Notes under the pieces: generated by a model
What the model saw: the letters and a program-made list of their open reading frames with translations, nothing else
Database searches by the model: none
Told to the model about the DNA's origin: nothing
Source: Caldovatus sediminis
Lineage (GTDB): Bacteria > Pseudomonadota > Alphaproteobacteria > Acetobacterales > Acetobacteraceae
DNA length: 64,000 nt
Direction: 5' to 3'
Assembly (NCBI RefSeq): GCF_014644455.1
Contig: NZ_BMKS01000006.1
Coordinates: forward strand, 124,001 to 188,000
Made by a program: the position numbers and the translations under genes
Shown: positions 31,713 to 40,959 of the stretch, piece by piece
How positions within the stretch are numbered: position 1 is the stretch's first letter
How the letters are laid out: every line of letters begins with the position of its first letter

Positions 31713-32888
31713 ATGACCGCAGCCCCCGCCGCGCCGGCCGAGCCCGAGGACCTGAACGCCCTCGACGACGAGGCCTTCCGCCTGCACGTGCGCCGCTGGA
31801 TCGAGGCCAACTACCCGCCCGAGCTGCGCCACCCGCCCAAGCGCCTGCACTGGAAGGACAACAAGGTCTGGTACTTCAAGCTGGCCGAGAAGGGCTGGCT
31901 CTGCCCCGGCTGGCCGAAGGAACACGGCGGCATGGGCCTCTCGCCCTCGAAGCAGATCATCTTCACCGAGGAGCTGGAGCGCTGGGGCTGCACGCGCACC
32001 AACGACCACGGCATCGTCCTGCTCGGCCCGCTGATCATCAACTACGGCACGGAGGAGCAGAAGAGGTTCTTCCTGCCGAAGATCCTCTCCGGCGAGCACA
32101 TCTGGTGCCAGGGCTACTCCGAGCCCAACGCCGGCTCCGACCTCGCCAGCCTGCGCACCGAGGCGGTCGAGGACGGCGACCACTACGTCGTCAACGGCCA
32201 GAAGATCTGGACCACCCTGGCGATGGACGCCAACTGGATCTTCCTGCTGGTGCGCACCGACAAGCAGGCGAAGAAGCAGGAGGGGATCAGCTTCCTGCTG
32301 GTGCCGATGGACACGCCCGGCATCACCGTCAAGCCGATCATCAACCTCGAGCTGCACGACGAGTTCTGCGAGGTGTTCTTCGACAACGTCCGCGTGCCGA
32401 AGAAGAACCTGGTCGGGCGGATCAACAAGGGCTGGGACATGGCCAAGGCCCTGCTCGGCTTCGAGCGGATCTACCTCGGCTCCCCCCGCCAGTCCGCCTA
32501 CGCGCTGAAGGGGCTGCGCGCGCTCGCCGAGCACACGGGCGCCTGGGAGGAGCCGGAGTTCCAGGACCGCTACGCGCGGCTCCGCCTCGACCTCGAGGAC
32601 CTGAAGGCGTTCTACGGCGTCTATGTCGCGAAGCTCCGGCGCGGGGAGACGCTCGGGCCCGACGTCTCGATGCTGAAGATCTACCAGACCGAGCTGTTCC
32701 AGCGCATCACCGACGCGATGCTCGAGATCGCCGGCGAGAACGCGGGGCTGCTCGGGCCGATCGAGGGCAACCGCGACCTCAACCCGACCGGCCTCTACAT
32801 CCAGGCGCGGCCGGCGACGATCTACGGCGGGTCGAACGAGATCCAGCGCAACATCGTGGCGAAGAACGTGCTCGGGCTGCCGGGCTGA
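31713..32888 (+). CDS. acyl-CoA dehydrogenase, full-length form
   Basis: 391 residues. GYSEPNAGSDLASLRTEA (about residues 134-151) is the FAD/substrate signature, with NGQKIWTT and the C-terminal YGGSNEIQRNIVAKNVLGLPG. The canonical catalytic Glu of the YEGT motif is Gly here, but Glu251 in LLGFERIYLG lies where isovaleryl-CoA dehydrogenase has its alternative base, so this subunit is probably the active one. With the short form upstream it may make a heteromeric enzyme. It is the last enzyme of the catabolic operon. Confidence 0.9.
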   Translation: MTAAPAAPAEPEDLNALDDEAFRLHVRRWIEANYPPELRHPPKRLHWKDNKVWYFKLAEKGWLCPGWPKEHGGMGLSPSKQIIFTEELERWGCTRTNDHGIVLLGPLIINYGTEEQKRFFLPKILSGEHIWCQGYSEPNAGSDLASLRTEAVEDGDHYVVNGQKIWTTLAMDANWIFLLVRTDKQAKKQEGISFLLVPMDTPGITVKPIINLELHDEFCEVFFDNVRVPKKNLVGRINKGWDMAKALLGFERIYLGSPRQSAYALKGLRALAEHTGAWEEPEFQDRYARLRLDLEDLKAFYGVYVAKLRRGETLGPDVSMLKIYQTELFQRITDAMLEIAGENAGLLGPIEGNRDLNPTGLYIQARPATIYGGSNEIQRNIVAKNVLGLPG

Positions 32889-32922
32889 GCGCGTCGGGCG
32901 CGGGCGGGGCGAAGGCGGGGGC

Positions 32923-33360
32923 ATGGGCGGCGCGCTGCGGGCCTGGCAGTTCTGGGCGCTGGCCTCGGCGGCCTTCGCCGCGCTGACGGCGATCCTCGCC
33001 AAGCTCGGCGTCGCCGGCGTGCATTCGGACTTCGCCACCTTCGTGCGCACGGTGGTGATCCTCTTCGTCACGGCGGGGATCATGGCCGTCTCCGGCGGCT
33101 GGCAGGCGCCGTCCTCGGTGTCGGGGCGGACCTATCTCTTCCTGGTGCTGTCGGGGGCGGCGACCGGCGCCTCCTGGCTCTGCTACTTCCGCGCGCTGCG
33201 GCTCGGCGACGCCGCCCGCGTGGCGCCGCTCGACAAGCTCAGCGTCGTGCTGGTCGCCCTGTTCGGCGTGCTGCTCCTCGGCGAGCGGCTGTCGGCATGG
33301 AACTGGCTCGGCGTCGCCCTGATCGCCGCCGGCGCGGTGCTGGTCGCCTGGCGCGGTTGA
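32923..33360 (+). CDS. EamA-type small multidrug/metabolite transporter
   Basis: 145 residues forming about five hydrophobic helices, the size of a half EamA (DMT superfamily) protein. The segment SWLCYFRALRLGDAARVAPLDKLSVVLVALFGVLLLGERLS is typical of this group in outline. Such proteins act as dimers and export or exchange small metabolites. It follows the acyl-CoA dehydrogenase by 34 bases, so it may be co-transcribed and handle a metabolite of the pathway. Confidence 0.8.
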   Translation: MGGALRAWQFWALASAAFAALTAILAKLGVAGVHSDFATFVRTVVILFVTAGIMAVSGGWQAPSSVSGRTYLFLVLSGAATGASWLCYFRALRLGDAARVAPLDKLSVVLVALFGVLLLGERLSAWNWLGVALIAAGAVLVAWRG

Positions 33361-33427
33361 CCGCGGCCGCCGGGGCGGCACTCTGTCGGCGCCCTGCCGC
33401 GCAGCTCCATCCCGAAGGGTGTCGCCG

Positions 33428-34822
33428 ATGACCGACCTCTGGCGCCTTTCCGCCGCAGACCTCGCCGCCCGCGTCCGCCGCCGCGAGGTCTCCGCCGCCG
33501 AGGCGGCGCGCGACGCGCTCGCCCGGCTGGAGGCGGTGAACCCCGCGATCAACGCCGTCGTGGACCTGCGGCCGGAGGAGACGCTGGCCGAGGCGGCGCG
33601 CGTGGACGCGATGCTCGCGCGCGGCGAGGACCCCGGCCCGCTCGCCGGCGTGCCCGTCACCATCAAGGTCAATGCCGACCAGAAGGGCTTCGCCACCACC
33701 AACGGGCTGCGCATCCAGAAGGACCTGATCGCGCGCGAGGACAACCCGGTGGTGGCGAACCTGCGCCGCGCGGGCGCGGTGATCCTCGGCCGCACCAACA
33801 CGCCGGCCTTCAGCCTGCGCTGGTTCACCGACAACGCGCTGCACGGGCGCACGCGCAATCCGCGCGATCCCGCGCTCACGCCGGGCGGCTCCTCGGGCGG
33901 GGCGGGGGCGGCGGTGGCGACGGGGATCGGCGCGATCGGGCACGGCACCGACATCGGCGGCTCGATCCGCTATCCCGCCTATGCCTGCGGCGTGCACGGG
34001 CTGCGCCCCACCCTCGGCCGCGTGCCGGCGTGGAACCCCTCGGGCGCGGAGCGGCACATCGGCGGGCAGCTCATGGCCGTCTCCGGGCCGCTCGCGCGCA
34101 CCATCGCCGACATCCGGCTCGCCTTCGCCGCCATGGCCGCGCGCGACATCCGCGATCCCTGGTGGGTCGGCGTGCCGCTGGAGGGGCCGCCGGCGCCGAA
34201 GCGCGCGGCGCTCTGCCTGCGCCCGGACGGCCTCGCCATCGTGCCCGAGGTCGAGGCCGCGCTGCGCGACGCCGCGCGCCGGCTGGAGGCCGCCGGCTGG
34301 ACCGTCGAGGAGGCGGAGACCCCGCCGCTGCGCGAGCCGGCGGCGCTGCAGCTCATGCTCTGGCTCGCCGAATCGCGCCGCGGCATGAACGAGGCGATCC
34401 GCCGCGAGGGCGAGCCCGCCGCCAGCTTCGTCATGGCGCAGATGGAGGCGATGTGCCCGCTGCCGGACGTCAACGCGCTGCTCGACGCGCTGCAGAAGCG
34501 CGCCGGCTTCGTGCGGCAGTGGATGCTGTTCTTCGAGCGCTGGCCGGTCGCGATCACGCCGGTCTCCGCCGAGCTGCCCTTCCCGGACGGGCTCGACGTC
34601 TCCTCGCCGGAGGGGTTCCGGCGCTGCTGGGAGGCGCAGCTCACCCAGGTCGGCCTGCCGCTGATGGGGCTGCCGGGGCTCGCCGTGGCGACCGGCCTGG
34701 CCGGCCGCGCGCCGGTCGGGGTGCAGCTGCTGGCCGGCCGCTACCGGGAGGACCTGCTGCTCGAGGCCGGTGCGGCGATCGAGGCGGCGGGGGTGCCGCC
34801 GGCGCCCGTGGACCCGGCGTGA
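33428..34822 (+). CDS. amidase (amidase signature family)
   Basis: 464-residue amide hydrolase with the complete Ser-cisSer-Lys triad: Lys80 in VPVTIKVN, Ser155 in GGSSGGAGAAVA and Ser179 in GTDIGGSIRYPA. No signal peptide, so cytosolic. I took the ATG at 33428; a GTG three codons earlier is possible. The substrate cannot be told from sequence. Downstream, two DUF488 genes run in the opposite direction. Confidence 0.92.
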   Translation: MTDLWRLSAADLAARVRRREVSAAEAARDALARLEAVNPAINAVVDLRPEETLAEAARVDAMLARGEDPGPLAGVPVTIKVNADQKGFATTNGLRIQKDLIAREDNPVVANLRRAGAVILGRTNTPAFSLRWFTDNALHGRTRNPRDPALTPGGSSGGAGAAVATGIGAIGHGTDIGGSIRYPAYACGVHGLRPTLGRVPAWNPSGAERHIGGQLMAVSGPLARTIADIRLAFAAMAARDIRDPWWVGVPLEGPPAPKRAALCLRPDGLAIVPEVEAALRDAARRLEAAGWTVEEAETPPLREPAALQLMLWLAESRRGMNEAIRREGEPAASFVMAQMEAMCPLPDVNALLDALQKRAGFVRQWMLFFERWPVAITPVSAELPFPDGLDVSSPEGFRRCWEAQLTQVGLPLMGLPGLAVATGLAGRAPVGVQLLAGRYREDLLLEAGAAIEAAGVPPAPVDPA

Positions 34823-34858
34823 GGCCGGATTCCCCCGCGGGAACGCGGGGCGCCGCGC

Positions 34859-35308
34859 CTACAGGTGCCGCACCGAGAGCGCCCCGCCCCACCGCTCGTT
34901 GAGGTACTCGCACACCAGCCGGCGGTGGCAGTGATGCGGCGTCGCCTCCGAGCAGAGCAGGCAGGCGCCGTCGAACTGCTCGGGGCGGAAGCGGTGCTCG
35001 ATCCCGCGCTCCGCCATCAGCGCCAGGAAGCGCGATTCGTAGGTCTTCCAGTCGCCCTTGGCCTTCTTGAAGGCGGCCAGCATGGCGTCGGTCGGGGCGA
35101 GCAGCGGCGCGCGCTCGTAGGCGATGCCGCCGATCCGGCGGAGGAACCAGGCGAGGTCGTCCGCCTTGGCGAAGCCCGCGAGCTGCGAGGTCGCGTGCAG
35201 GCGCACATCCAGCACCTTGCGGACGCCGGCGCCGATCAGGCGCCCGAAGAAATGCTCGGCGCTCGTGCGGGTGAAGCCGATCGTGGCGACGGGAACGGCG
35301 GTCGTCAT
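34859..35308 (-). CDS. DUF488 family protein, second of a tandem pair
   Basis: 149 residues. The family start VATIGFTRTSAEHFFGRL, the LDVRLHATSQLAGFAKADDL segment and the C-terminal Cys/His cluster (ACLLCSEATPHHCHRRLV) are all present. DUF488 proteins are uncharacterised but have a conserved Cys/His/Arg constellation suggesting metal or nucleotide binding. The ATG at 35308 lies one base beyond the stop of the upstream paralogue, so the two are translated together. Confidence 0.85.
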   Translation of the reverse strand: MTTAVPVATIGFTRTSAEHFFGRLIGAGVRKVLDVRLHATSQLAGFAKADDLAWFLRRIGGIAYERAPLLAPTDAMLAAFKKAKGDWKTYESRFLALMAERGIEHRFRPEQFDGACLLCSEATPHHCHRRLVCEYLNERWGGALSVRHL

Positions 35309-35309
35309 G

Positions 35310-35933
35310 TCACTCCGCCGCGGCCGGCTGCCCCGGCGCGGCGGATTGCTCCTCGCGGAAGGCGGCGCGCCGCGCCTGCTCCCGGTAGGCGAGGGCGAGG
35401 CGCTCGGCCCGCGACGCGAACAGGTCCTCGCCGGCGCGGCGCGTCGCGGCGAGCAGCCGGTCCTCGGCCTCCGCCTGGGTCTCGATCCGGCCATCGGCGA
35501 GGATGTGGCCGACCGCCACGCCGCGTTCCGCCAGCCGGCGGGCGACGAGCAGGCAGCGGTGGCAGTCGAGCGGGTCCTGCTCCGCGCACATCAGCGCGAT
35601 GCGGTGGCGGGCGGCGCCGGCGATCACCCGCTCGAGCCCGCGCGCGAAGCAGGGCTGGCGGGCCATCCTCTCGTAATCGGCGACCCCCTCCGTGAGCAGC
35701 GAGCGGTCGGCCGGCCGGCCGCCGAGCTCGCGCCCGAGGAAGACATAGGCGATGCCGGCGGCCCTGAGGCCGGCGGCGAGCCGCTCCCTGCCGAATTGCG
35801 GCGTGTGCCGGGAATGGGGAGCGGAGCGGACATCGGCCAGCGCGGTCACGCCCGCCCCGGCGAGCAGGGCGACGAACCGCTCCCAGGGGTGGTTCGAATG
35901 GCCGATGGTCAGGACCGGGGGTGCGTCGGGCAT
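35310..35933 (-). CDS. DUF488 family protein, first of a tandem pair
   Basis: 207 residues with the DUF488 pattern LTIGHSNHPWERFVALL, LADVRSAPHSRHTPQFGRERL, and the C-terminal cluster LMCAEQDPLDCHRCLLVARRL (about residues 120-140). A helical, charged tail of about 60 residues is extra compared with its neighbour. The ATG at 35933 starts right before the family core; an ATG at 35972 would add 13 residues but lies in a promoter-like stretch. Function unknown. Confidence 0.85.
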   Translation of the reverse strand: MPDAPPVLTIGHSNHPWERFVALLAGAGVTALADVRSAPHSRHTPQFGRERLAAGLRAAGIAYVFLGRELGGRPADRSLLTEGVADYERMARQPCFARGLERVIAGAARHRIALMCAEQDPLDCHRCLLVARRLAERGVAVGHILADGRIETQAEAEDRLLAATRRAGEDLFASRAERLALAYREQARRAAFREEQSAAPGQPAAAE

Positions 35934-36104
35934 GGGGCCGGAGCGACTCGCGTCAGAGCGGATATACTCCATTGACCTTGGCGAGCCTTCCTTCCCGGCG
36001 CCGCTTCCGCGCCTGATGTGCGACGACGGGGGTGGCGGCCATCCGCATCCGTCAGCCGAGCGCGTGAAGGATGCGCGCGCCGCCGCGAAAAGTGCGGCGC
36101 CCGC

Positions 36105-37883
36105 CTACGCCACCCGCTCCGCCTCCGCCCCCGCGAAGGCCTGGGTGCGCACCAGCCGCGCGTAGGGCCCGCCCGCGGCCAGCAGCTCCGCGTGCCGGCC
36201 CTGCTCGACCGCGCGGCCGTTCTCCATCACCACGATGCGGTCCGCGTCGCGCACCGTCGAGAGCCGGTGCGCGATCACCAGCGTCGTCCGCCCCGCGCGC
36301 AGCCGCGCAAGCGCCTGCTGCACCAGCGCCTCGCTCTCGGCGTCGAGCGCGCTCGTCGCCTCGTCGAGCAGCAGGATGCGCGGGTTCCGCAGCAGCGCGC
36401 GGGCGAGCGCGATGCGCTGCCGCTGCCCGCCGGAGAGCCGCCCGCCGCCCGGGCCGAGCGGCGTCGCGTAGCCCTCGGGCAGCGCCACGATGAACTCGTG
36501 CGCGGCGGCGGCGCGCGCCGCGGCCTCGATCTCGGCCTCCGTCGCGCCGGGGCGGCCGCAGGCGATGTTGGCGCGCACCGTGTCGTCGAAGATCACCGCG
36601 TCCTGGCCGACATAGGCGATGGCGTCGCGCAGCGAGGCGAGCGTCACCGACCGCACGTCGGCGCCGTCGATCCGTACCGCCCCCTCGGTCACGTCGTAGA
36701 GGCGCGGCACCAGCGCGAGGGCGGTGGACTTGCCGGCGCCGGAGGGGCCGACAAGGGCCACCGTCTGGCCCGGCTCGGCGACGAAGGAGAGGCCGGTGAG
36801 CGTGGCCTCCGGCACGCCCTCATAGGCGAAGCCGACGCGCTCGAACGCGATCCGCCCGCGCCCGGCGGGCAGCGGCGCGGCGCCCGGCGCCTCGACGACG
36901 CGCGGGCGCTCGTCCGCCACGGCGAAGACGCGGGCGAGGCCGGCCAGCCCCTCCTGCAGCGCGGCGTTGAGCGATCCCAGCGCCCGCACCGGCCGCGCCG
37001 CGATCAGCAGCGCCGCGACGAAGCCGGTGAACTGGCCGATCGTGCCGGCGCCCGAGGCCACGCGCCAGCCGACGAAGCCGAGCACCGCGGCGACCGCGAG
37101 GCCGCCCAGGGCCTCCAGCACCGGGTCCACGCGCGCGCGGGTGCGGGCGATCGCGTAGAGCGACTCGCGCAGCCGCGCGAAGGCGCGCGCGGCGCGGTCC
37201 TCCTCCTGCCCCTCCAGCCGGTAGGCGCGCACGACCGGCGCGGCGGCGAAGCTCTCGGTCAGCAGCGAGGCCGTCTCGCCCACGCGGTCCTGCATGCCGG
37301 AGGAGGCGCGGCGGATGCGCTTGCCGAGCCTCAGGATCGGCACCGCCGCCACCGGATAGAGCAGCGCGGCGAGCAGGGCGAGCTGCCAGTCGAGCCACAG
37401 CATCGAGCCGACCAGGCCGACCACGGTCAGCGCGTCGGCGATGCCGTTGATCGCCTTGGTCAGCGCCTCGCGGATCAGGCCGGCGTCGGTGGTGAAGCGC
37501 GCGGCGTGGCGCGCCGGGGCCTCGCGCGCCACGGCGGCGAGGTCGGCGCGCGTCAGGGCGCGGAACAGGTCGTTCTGCAGCCCCTCGATCACGCGCAGCA
37601 CGATGGACTGCACCGTCACCGCCTGGCCGTACTGCGCCAGCGCCTTCAGCGAGGTGAGGGCGACGATCAGCGGCGGCAGCAGCCAGACCACCGTCGGGTC
37701 GTCGGCGCGGAAGCGGTCGAAGGCCTGCTGGATGACGATCGGGTAGAGCGCGGTGAGGCCGGCGAGCGCCGCGGTGCAGACCAGGGCGAGCAGGATGCGC
37801 CGGCCGTGGCGCGCGACATGGCCGCGCCAGAGGCGGAGCAGGAGGGCGCGGGACGGGGAGTGGGCGAAAGGGGCGGGGGCCAT
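36105..37883 (-). CDS. MsbA-like ABC exporter (fused membrane and ATPase domains)
   Basis: 592-residue half-transporter. Six membrane helices span about residues 25-310. The ATPase domain follows with Walker A GPSGAGKST, the Q-loop YVGQDAVIF, signature LSGGQRQRIALARAL, Walker B ILLLDEATSALD and the switch His in VIAHRLS. It would work as a homodimer in the inner membrane; sequence best resembles lipid A/lipid flippases of the MsbA type. The ATG at 37883 follows the cca stop by 14 bases, so it probably belongs to that operon. Confidence 0.92.
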   Translation of the reverse strand: MAPAPFAHSPSRALLLRLWRGHVARHGRRILLALVCTAALAGLTALYPIVIQQAFDRFRADDPTVVWLLPPLIVALTSLKALAQYGQAVTVQSIVLRVIEGLQNDLFRALTRADLAAVAREAPARHAARFTTDAGLIREALTKAINGIADALTVVGLVGSMLWLDWQLALLAALLYPVAAVPILRLGKRIRRASSGMQDRVGETASLLTESFAAAPVVRAYRLEGQEEDRAARAFARLRESLYAIARTRARVDPVLEALGGLAVAAVLGFVGWRVASGAGTIGQFTGFVAALLIAARPVRALGSLNAALQEGLAGLARVFAVADERPRVVEAPGAAPLPAGRGRIAFERVGFAYEGVPEATLTGLSFVAEPGQTVALVGPSGAGKSTALALVPRLYDVTEGAVRIDGADVRSVTLASLRDAIAYVGQDAVIFDDTVRANIACGRPGATEAEIEAAARAAAAHEFIVALPEGYATPLGPGGGRLSGGQRQRIALARALLRNPRILLLDEATSALDAESEALVQQALARLRAGRTTLVIAHRLSTVRDADRIVVMENGRAVEQGRHAELLAAGGPYARLVRTQAFAGAEAERVA

Positions 37884-37897
37884 GCGGAGGCGCGATA

Positions 37898-39169
37898 TCA
37901 GACCGCCGCCGCCCCGGCCAGTTCGCGCAGCCAGGCGAGGCAGGTGGCGCGGTCGGCGGTGCATCCGCCCGCCAGCCAGCGATCCCGCACCGCCCGGATC
38001 AGCGCGCCGATGCGCGGCCCCTCCGGCACGCCGAGGGCGAGCACATCGGCCCCGGTCAGCGGGAACACCGGCACCGGCGTCGCCGCGGCCCGCGCGCGGT
38101 CGGCGGCGCGGTCGCGCCCGTCCCGCGCCTCGGCCAGCCACAGCGCGTCCACCGCGTCCGCGCCGCGCAGCGCCAGCAGGCGCCGCGCCTCGTCGTCGTC
38201 GAGGCCGGGCTCCGGCGGCGCCTCGCCCTCCGCCAGCAGCCGCGCCAGCCGGTCGCGCTCCTCGCCCGACATCCGCAGCCGGGCGGCGAGCACGCCGATC
38301 CGCCGCGGCGGTCCCTCGCCCACGAGCACCGCGAGCCGCAGCACCGGATCGGGCGGCAGGCCGGCCGCGACCAGCCGCCGGAGCGCGGGCAGGCGCGCGG
38401 CCCGGCCGCCTTCCACCGCCTCCGGCAGCACCGCCGCCAGCACGCCCGTCGCGGCCATCAGCGCCAGCGCGTCGCAGGGGTCCGGCGCCTCCAGCAGCCG
38501 CTTGATCTCCATCCACACCCGCTCGGCCGACAGCCGCGCGAGGCCCGGCACCGCCGCGCGGATCGCCGCCACCGCCGCCGGGTCCGGCGCGCCGCGCCCG
38601 TAGCGGGCGTGGAAGCGGAAGAAGCGCAGCGCGCGCAGGTAGTCCTCGGCGAGCCGCGTCGCCGGGTCGCCGACGAAGCGCACGACGCCGCGCGCGAGGT
38701 CCTCCCGCCCGCCGAAATAGTCCCAGAGATCGCCCTCCGCCGAGAGCGACATGGCGTTGATGGTGAAGTCCCGCCGCGCCGCGTCGGCGCGCCAGTCCGT
38801 GGTCCATTCGACCGTGGCGTGGCGCCCGTCGGTGGCGACGTCGCGGCGCAGGCTCGTCACCTCCACCGGCTGGCGGGCGAGCACCGCCGTCACCGTGCCG
38901 TGCGCGAGGCCGGTCTCGAACACCTTGAGCCCCGCGGCGCGCAGCCGCTCGGCGATCGCCTCGGGAGGCAGCGGCGCGGCGACGTCCACGTCGCGCACCG
39001 GCAGCCCGGCCAGGGCGTCGCGCACGCAGCCGCCCACCGCCCGCGCGCCGGGCAGGGCCGCGAGCACCGCCCGCGGCCCCGGCCAGGAGAGGAATTCCGG
39101 CGGCGGCACGATCCGCGCCTGCGGCGGGTCGCCCTCCGGCGGCGGACGCGCCGCCACGCCGGCGCTCAC
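37898..39169 (-). CDS. cca: CCA tRNA nucleotidyltransferase / poly(A) polymerase family
   Basis: Adds or repairs the 3' CCA end of tRNAs. The nucleotidyltransferase head shows RAVGGCVRDALAGLPVRDVDVA (about residues 35-55), with the metal-binding DxD-like pair, and FTINAMSL, DYFGGREDL and AEDYLRALRFFRFHARYG, the expected family motifs. The 423 residues are normal. The start GTG at 39169 shares its G with the TAG stop of the upstream gene (TAGTGA). It is placed in the common alphaproteobacterial order Nudix - small membrane gene - cca. Confidence 0.93.
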   Translation of the reverse strand: MSAGVAARPPPEGDPPQARIVPPPEFLSWPGPRAVLAALPGARAVGGCVRDALAGLPVRDVDVAAPLPPEAIAERLRAAGLKVFETGLAHGTVTAVLARQPVEVTSLRRDVATDGRHATVEWTTDWRADAARRDFTINAMSLSAEGDLWDYFGGREDLARGVVRFVGDPATRLAEDYLRALRFFRFHARYGRGAPDPAAVAAIRAAVPGLARLSAERVWMEIKRLLEAPDPCDALALMAATGVLAAVLPEAVEGGRAARLPALRRLVAAGLPPDPVLRLAVLVGEGPPRRIGVLAARLRMSGEERDRLARLLAEGEAPPEPGLDDDEARRLLALRGADAVDALWLAEARDGRDRAADRARAAATPVPVFPLTGADVLALGVPEGPRIGALIRAVRDRWLAGGCTADRATCLAWLRELAGAAAV

Positions 39170-39510
39170 TACCGCGGCTCCGGCGCGGTCGGGACGGCGG
39201 GGTCGGTCCTGCGGGTCATCGGCCGCTGCTCGGGCCGCCGGGCCGGGGCGGCGACGGGACGTCCCGGCTCGGCGCGGCCCGGCTCGATCTCCTCGCCCTC
39301 GCCGACCCAGCGCGGGGCGACGTAGATCATCTCCCGATCCACGCTGCGCGACAGCCCGTACCAAATCGCCCCGCCGATGCCGGCGATCACGGCGAGACCC
39401 GCCGCCACCAGCACGACCGTCGAGGGCTCGGCCGTCGGGTAGTAGCGTCGCCACACCCAGAAGGCCACGAAGGGCGTGAGGAACAGCAAGAACTGGATCA
39501 GGTATGCCAC
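39169..39510 (-). CDS. small membrane protein (DUF6111-like)
   Basis: 113 residues. Two hydrophobic helices (about residues 4-22 and 34-54) are followed by a hydrophilic, proline-rich tail. Genes of this kind sit between the Nudix hydrolase and cca in many Rhodospirillales. The family assignment is from memory of the context and helix pattern. Function unknown. Its stop overlaps the cca start by one base. Confidence 0.7.
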   Translation of the reverse strand: MAYLIQFLLFLTPFVAFWVWRRYYPTAEPSTVVLVAAGLAVIAGIGGAIWYGLSRSVDREMIYVAPRWVGEGEEIEPGRAEPGRPVAAPARRPEQRPMTRRTDPAVPTAPEPR

Positions 39511-39568
39511 GATCGCCTTCCACCACCCGCGCCCCGCCCTGGCGACCGGCGCCCGCGGGGCAAGGATG

Positions 39569-40165
39569 TCATGCCCGCAGAACCCGGGCGAGGTTGACGA
39601 GCATCGCCGCGGTCGCTCCCCAGATGGTGTGGCGTGGGTGCGGCCACACCCAGAACTCGCGCGCCCGGCCGCGGAATTCGGCGCGCTCGCGCCGCGGCGC
39701 CTCCGGGTCCAGGACGACGTCCAGCGGGTATTCGAAGGCGAGCTCCACCTCCGCCGGATCCGGCGCGATCGCGAGCGGAGGCGGCACCAGCCCCACCACC
39801 GGCGTCACCCGGAACCCGGTGCCGGTGAGGTGTTCGGGCAGCCGGCCGACGATCTCCGGGATGCGGGGGTCGAGGCCGACCTCCTCAGCCGCCTCGCGCA
39901 GGGCCGCGGCCTCGGGCGTCTCGCCGGGCTCGATCCGCCCGCCGGGGAAGGCGACCTGGCCGGAATGGGCGTTCAGATGCGCCGCGCGCAGGGTCAGCAG
40001 GACCGCGGGCCGCTCGGGGTAGGTCACGATCGGGATCAGGACGGCGGCCTCGCGCAGCCGGCCCTCCGCCACCAGGGCGGGATCGAGGAGGTCGCTCTGC
40101 GTCGGGGCCGCCTGCGCCAGCGCCTCCGCGTCGCGCAGGCGCGCGATGATCTCCGAGGGCCTCAT
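39569..40165 (-). CDS. CoA pyrophosphatase, Nudix hydrolase
   Basis: 198 residues with a complete Nudix box: GGRIEPGETPEAAALREAAEEVGL (positions about 124-147 in the family numbering, in pieces here), with the REAAEEVGL metal-binding helix. The preceding GQVAFPGG and the UPF0035-type LTLRAAHLNAHSGQ segment indicate CoA diphosphatases, which split CoA into 4'-phosphopantetheine and ADP. The gene starts 46 bases downstream of the DUF1285 stop. Confidence 0.9.
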   Translation of the reverse strand: MRPSEIIARLRDAEALAQAAPTQSDLLDPALVAEGRLREAAVLIPIVTYPERPAVLLTLRAAHLNAHSGQVAFPGGRIEPGETPEAAALREAAEEVGLDPRIPEIVGRLPEHLTGTGFRVTPVVGLVPPPLAIAPDPAEVELAFEYPLDVVLDPEAPRRERAEFRGRAREFWVWPHPRHTIWGATAAMLVNLARVLRA

Positions 40166-40211
40166 CGCCGCATGGTGCCTGACCGTCGGCCCTCCCCCCT
40201 CCGGCGCCGCG

Positions 40212-40862
40212 CTACTGCGCGGCGACGGCGGTGGCGCCCACCGGCACGGCCTCGGTGGCCCCGGCCTCGCCCGGAGGAACCTCGTCGATCGGGAAGAACA
40301 CGCCCTCGCTCCAGACGCCGAGCACCTCGCGCCCGTCGGCCATGCGCTCCGGCCGGGCGAGCGCGACCATCTCGTAATAGACGGGGCGGCTGATCCGCGC
40401 CTCGAGGCCCGGACGAACGGTGACGTAGGGGCGCGGCTCGCGGCTCTGCGGATCGATCGCGACGCGGATCGGATGGTCCGCGTCGGCGGTGATCATCTCG
40501 TCGAGGTTGGTGCGGAAGGTGAGGCAGGAGCGCCCGTCGCACTCGCGCCACCACATCTCGACGGCGACGAAGGGGGCATCCTCGACCTCGATGCGGCCGC
40601 GCTCCGCGGGGGTTTCGAGGACGTAGGAGCCGTCGGCCTCGCGCTTCAGCACGGAGGCGAAGAGGCAGACCAGTTCCTTCCGCTGGATGGGACTGCCGCG
40701 GTAGTGCCAGGTGCCGTCGCGGGCGATGCGGATGGCGAAGGTGCCGTGATCGTGCCGTTGCCGGGCCGGTCCCCGGCGCGCCGGGCCGGGCGGTCCGACG
40801 GCGACGAGGGGTGGGCTCGCCGCCTGCTGCCCCGCGGTCATGATCGTTGCGCCGTCATTCAT
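40212..40862 (-). CDS. DUF1285 family protein
   Basis: 216 residues, a cytosolic beta-rich protein of unknown function widespread in alpha- and gammaproteobacteria. Family marks are DGTWHYRGSPIQRKELVCLFASVL and RVAIDPQSREPRPYVTVRPGLEARISRPVYYEMVALA in outline. The ATG at 40862 is preceded by GGAGAAAGCG, a good ribosome-binding site. It runs divergently from the MoxR gene across 145 bases and heads the Nudix-cca operon. Confidence 0.85.
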   Translation of the reverse strand: MNDGATIMTAGQQAASPPLVAVGPPGPARRGPARQRHDHGTFAIRIARDGTWHYRGSPIQRKELVCLFASVLKREADGSYVLETPAERGRIEVEDAPFVAVEMWWRECDGRSCLTFRTNLDEMITADADHPIRVAIDPQSREPRPYVTVRPGLEARISRPVYYEMVALARPERMADGREVLGVWSEGVFFPIDEVPPGEAGATEAVPVGATAVAAQ

Positions 40863-40959
40863 CGCTTTCTCCGCGTGCCCGAGAGTCATAGGCTTCCCGC
40901 GCCCTTGCACGATGGTTTGCCGGCCCCGCCGGGAACCCGTCGCCACCCCGTCCCTTGGG

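Noticed and set aside
35891-35899. GGTTCGAAT, looks like the T-loop of a tRNA
   Set aside because: It lies inside the DUF488 coding sequence and no acceptor stem, anticodon arm or CCA end can be paired around it.
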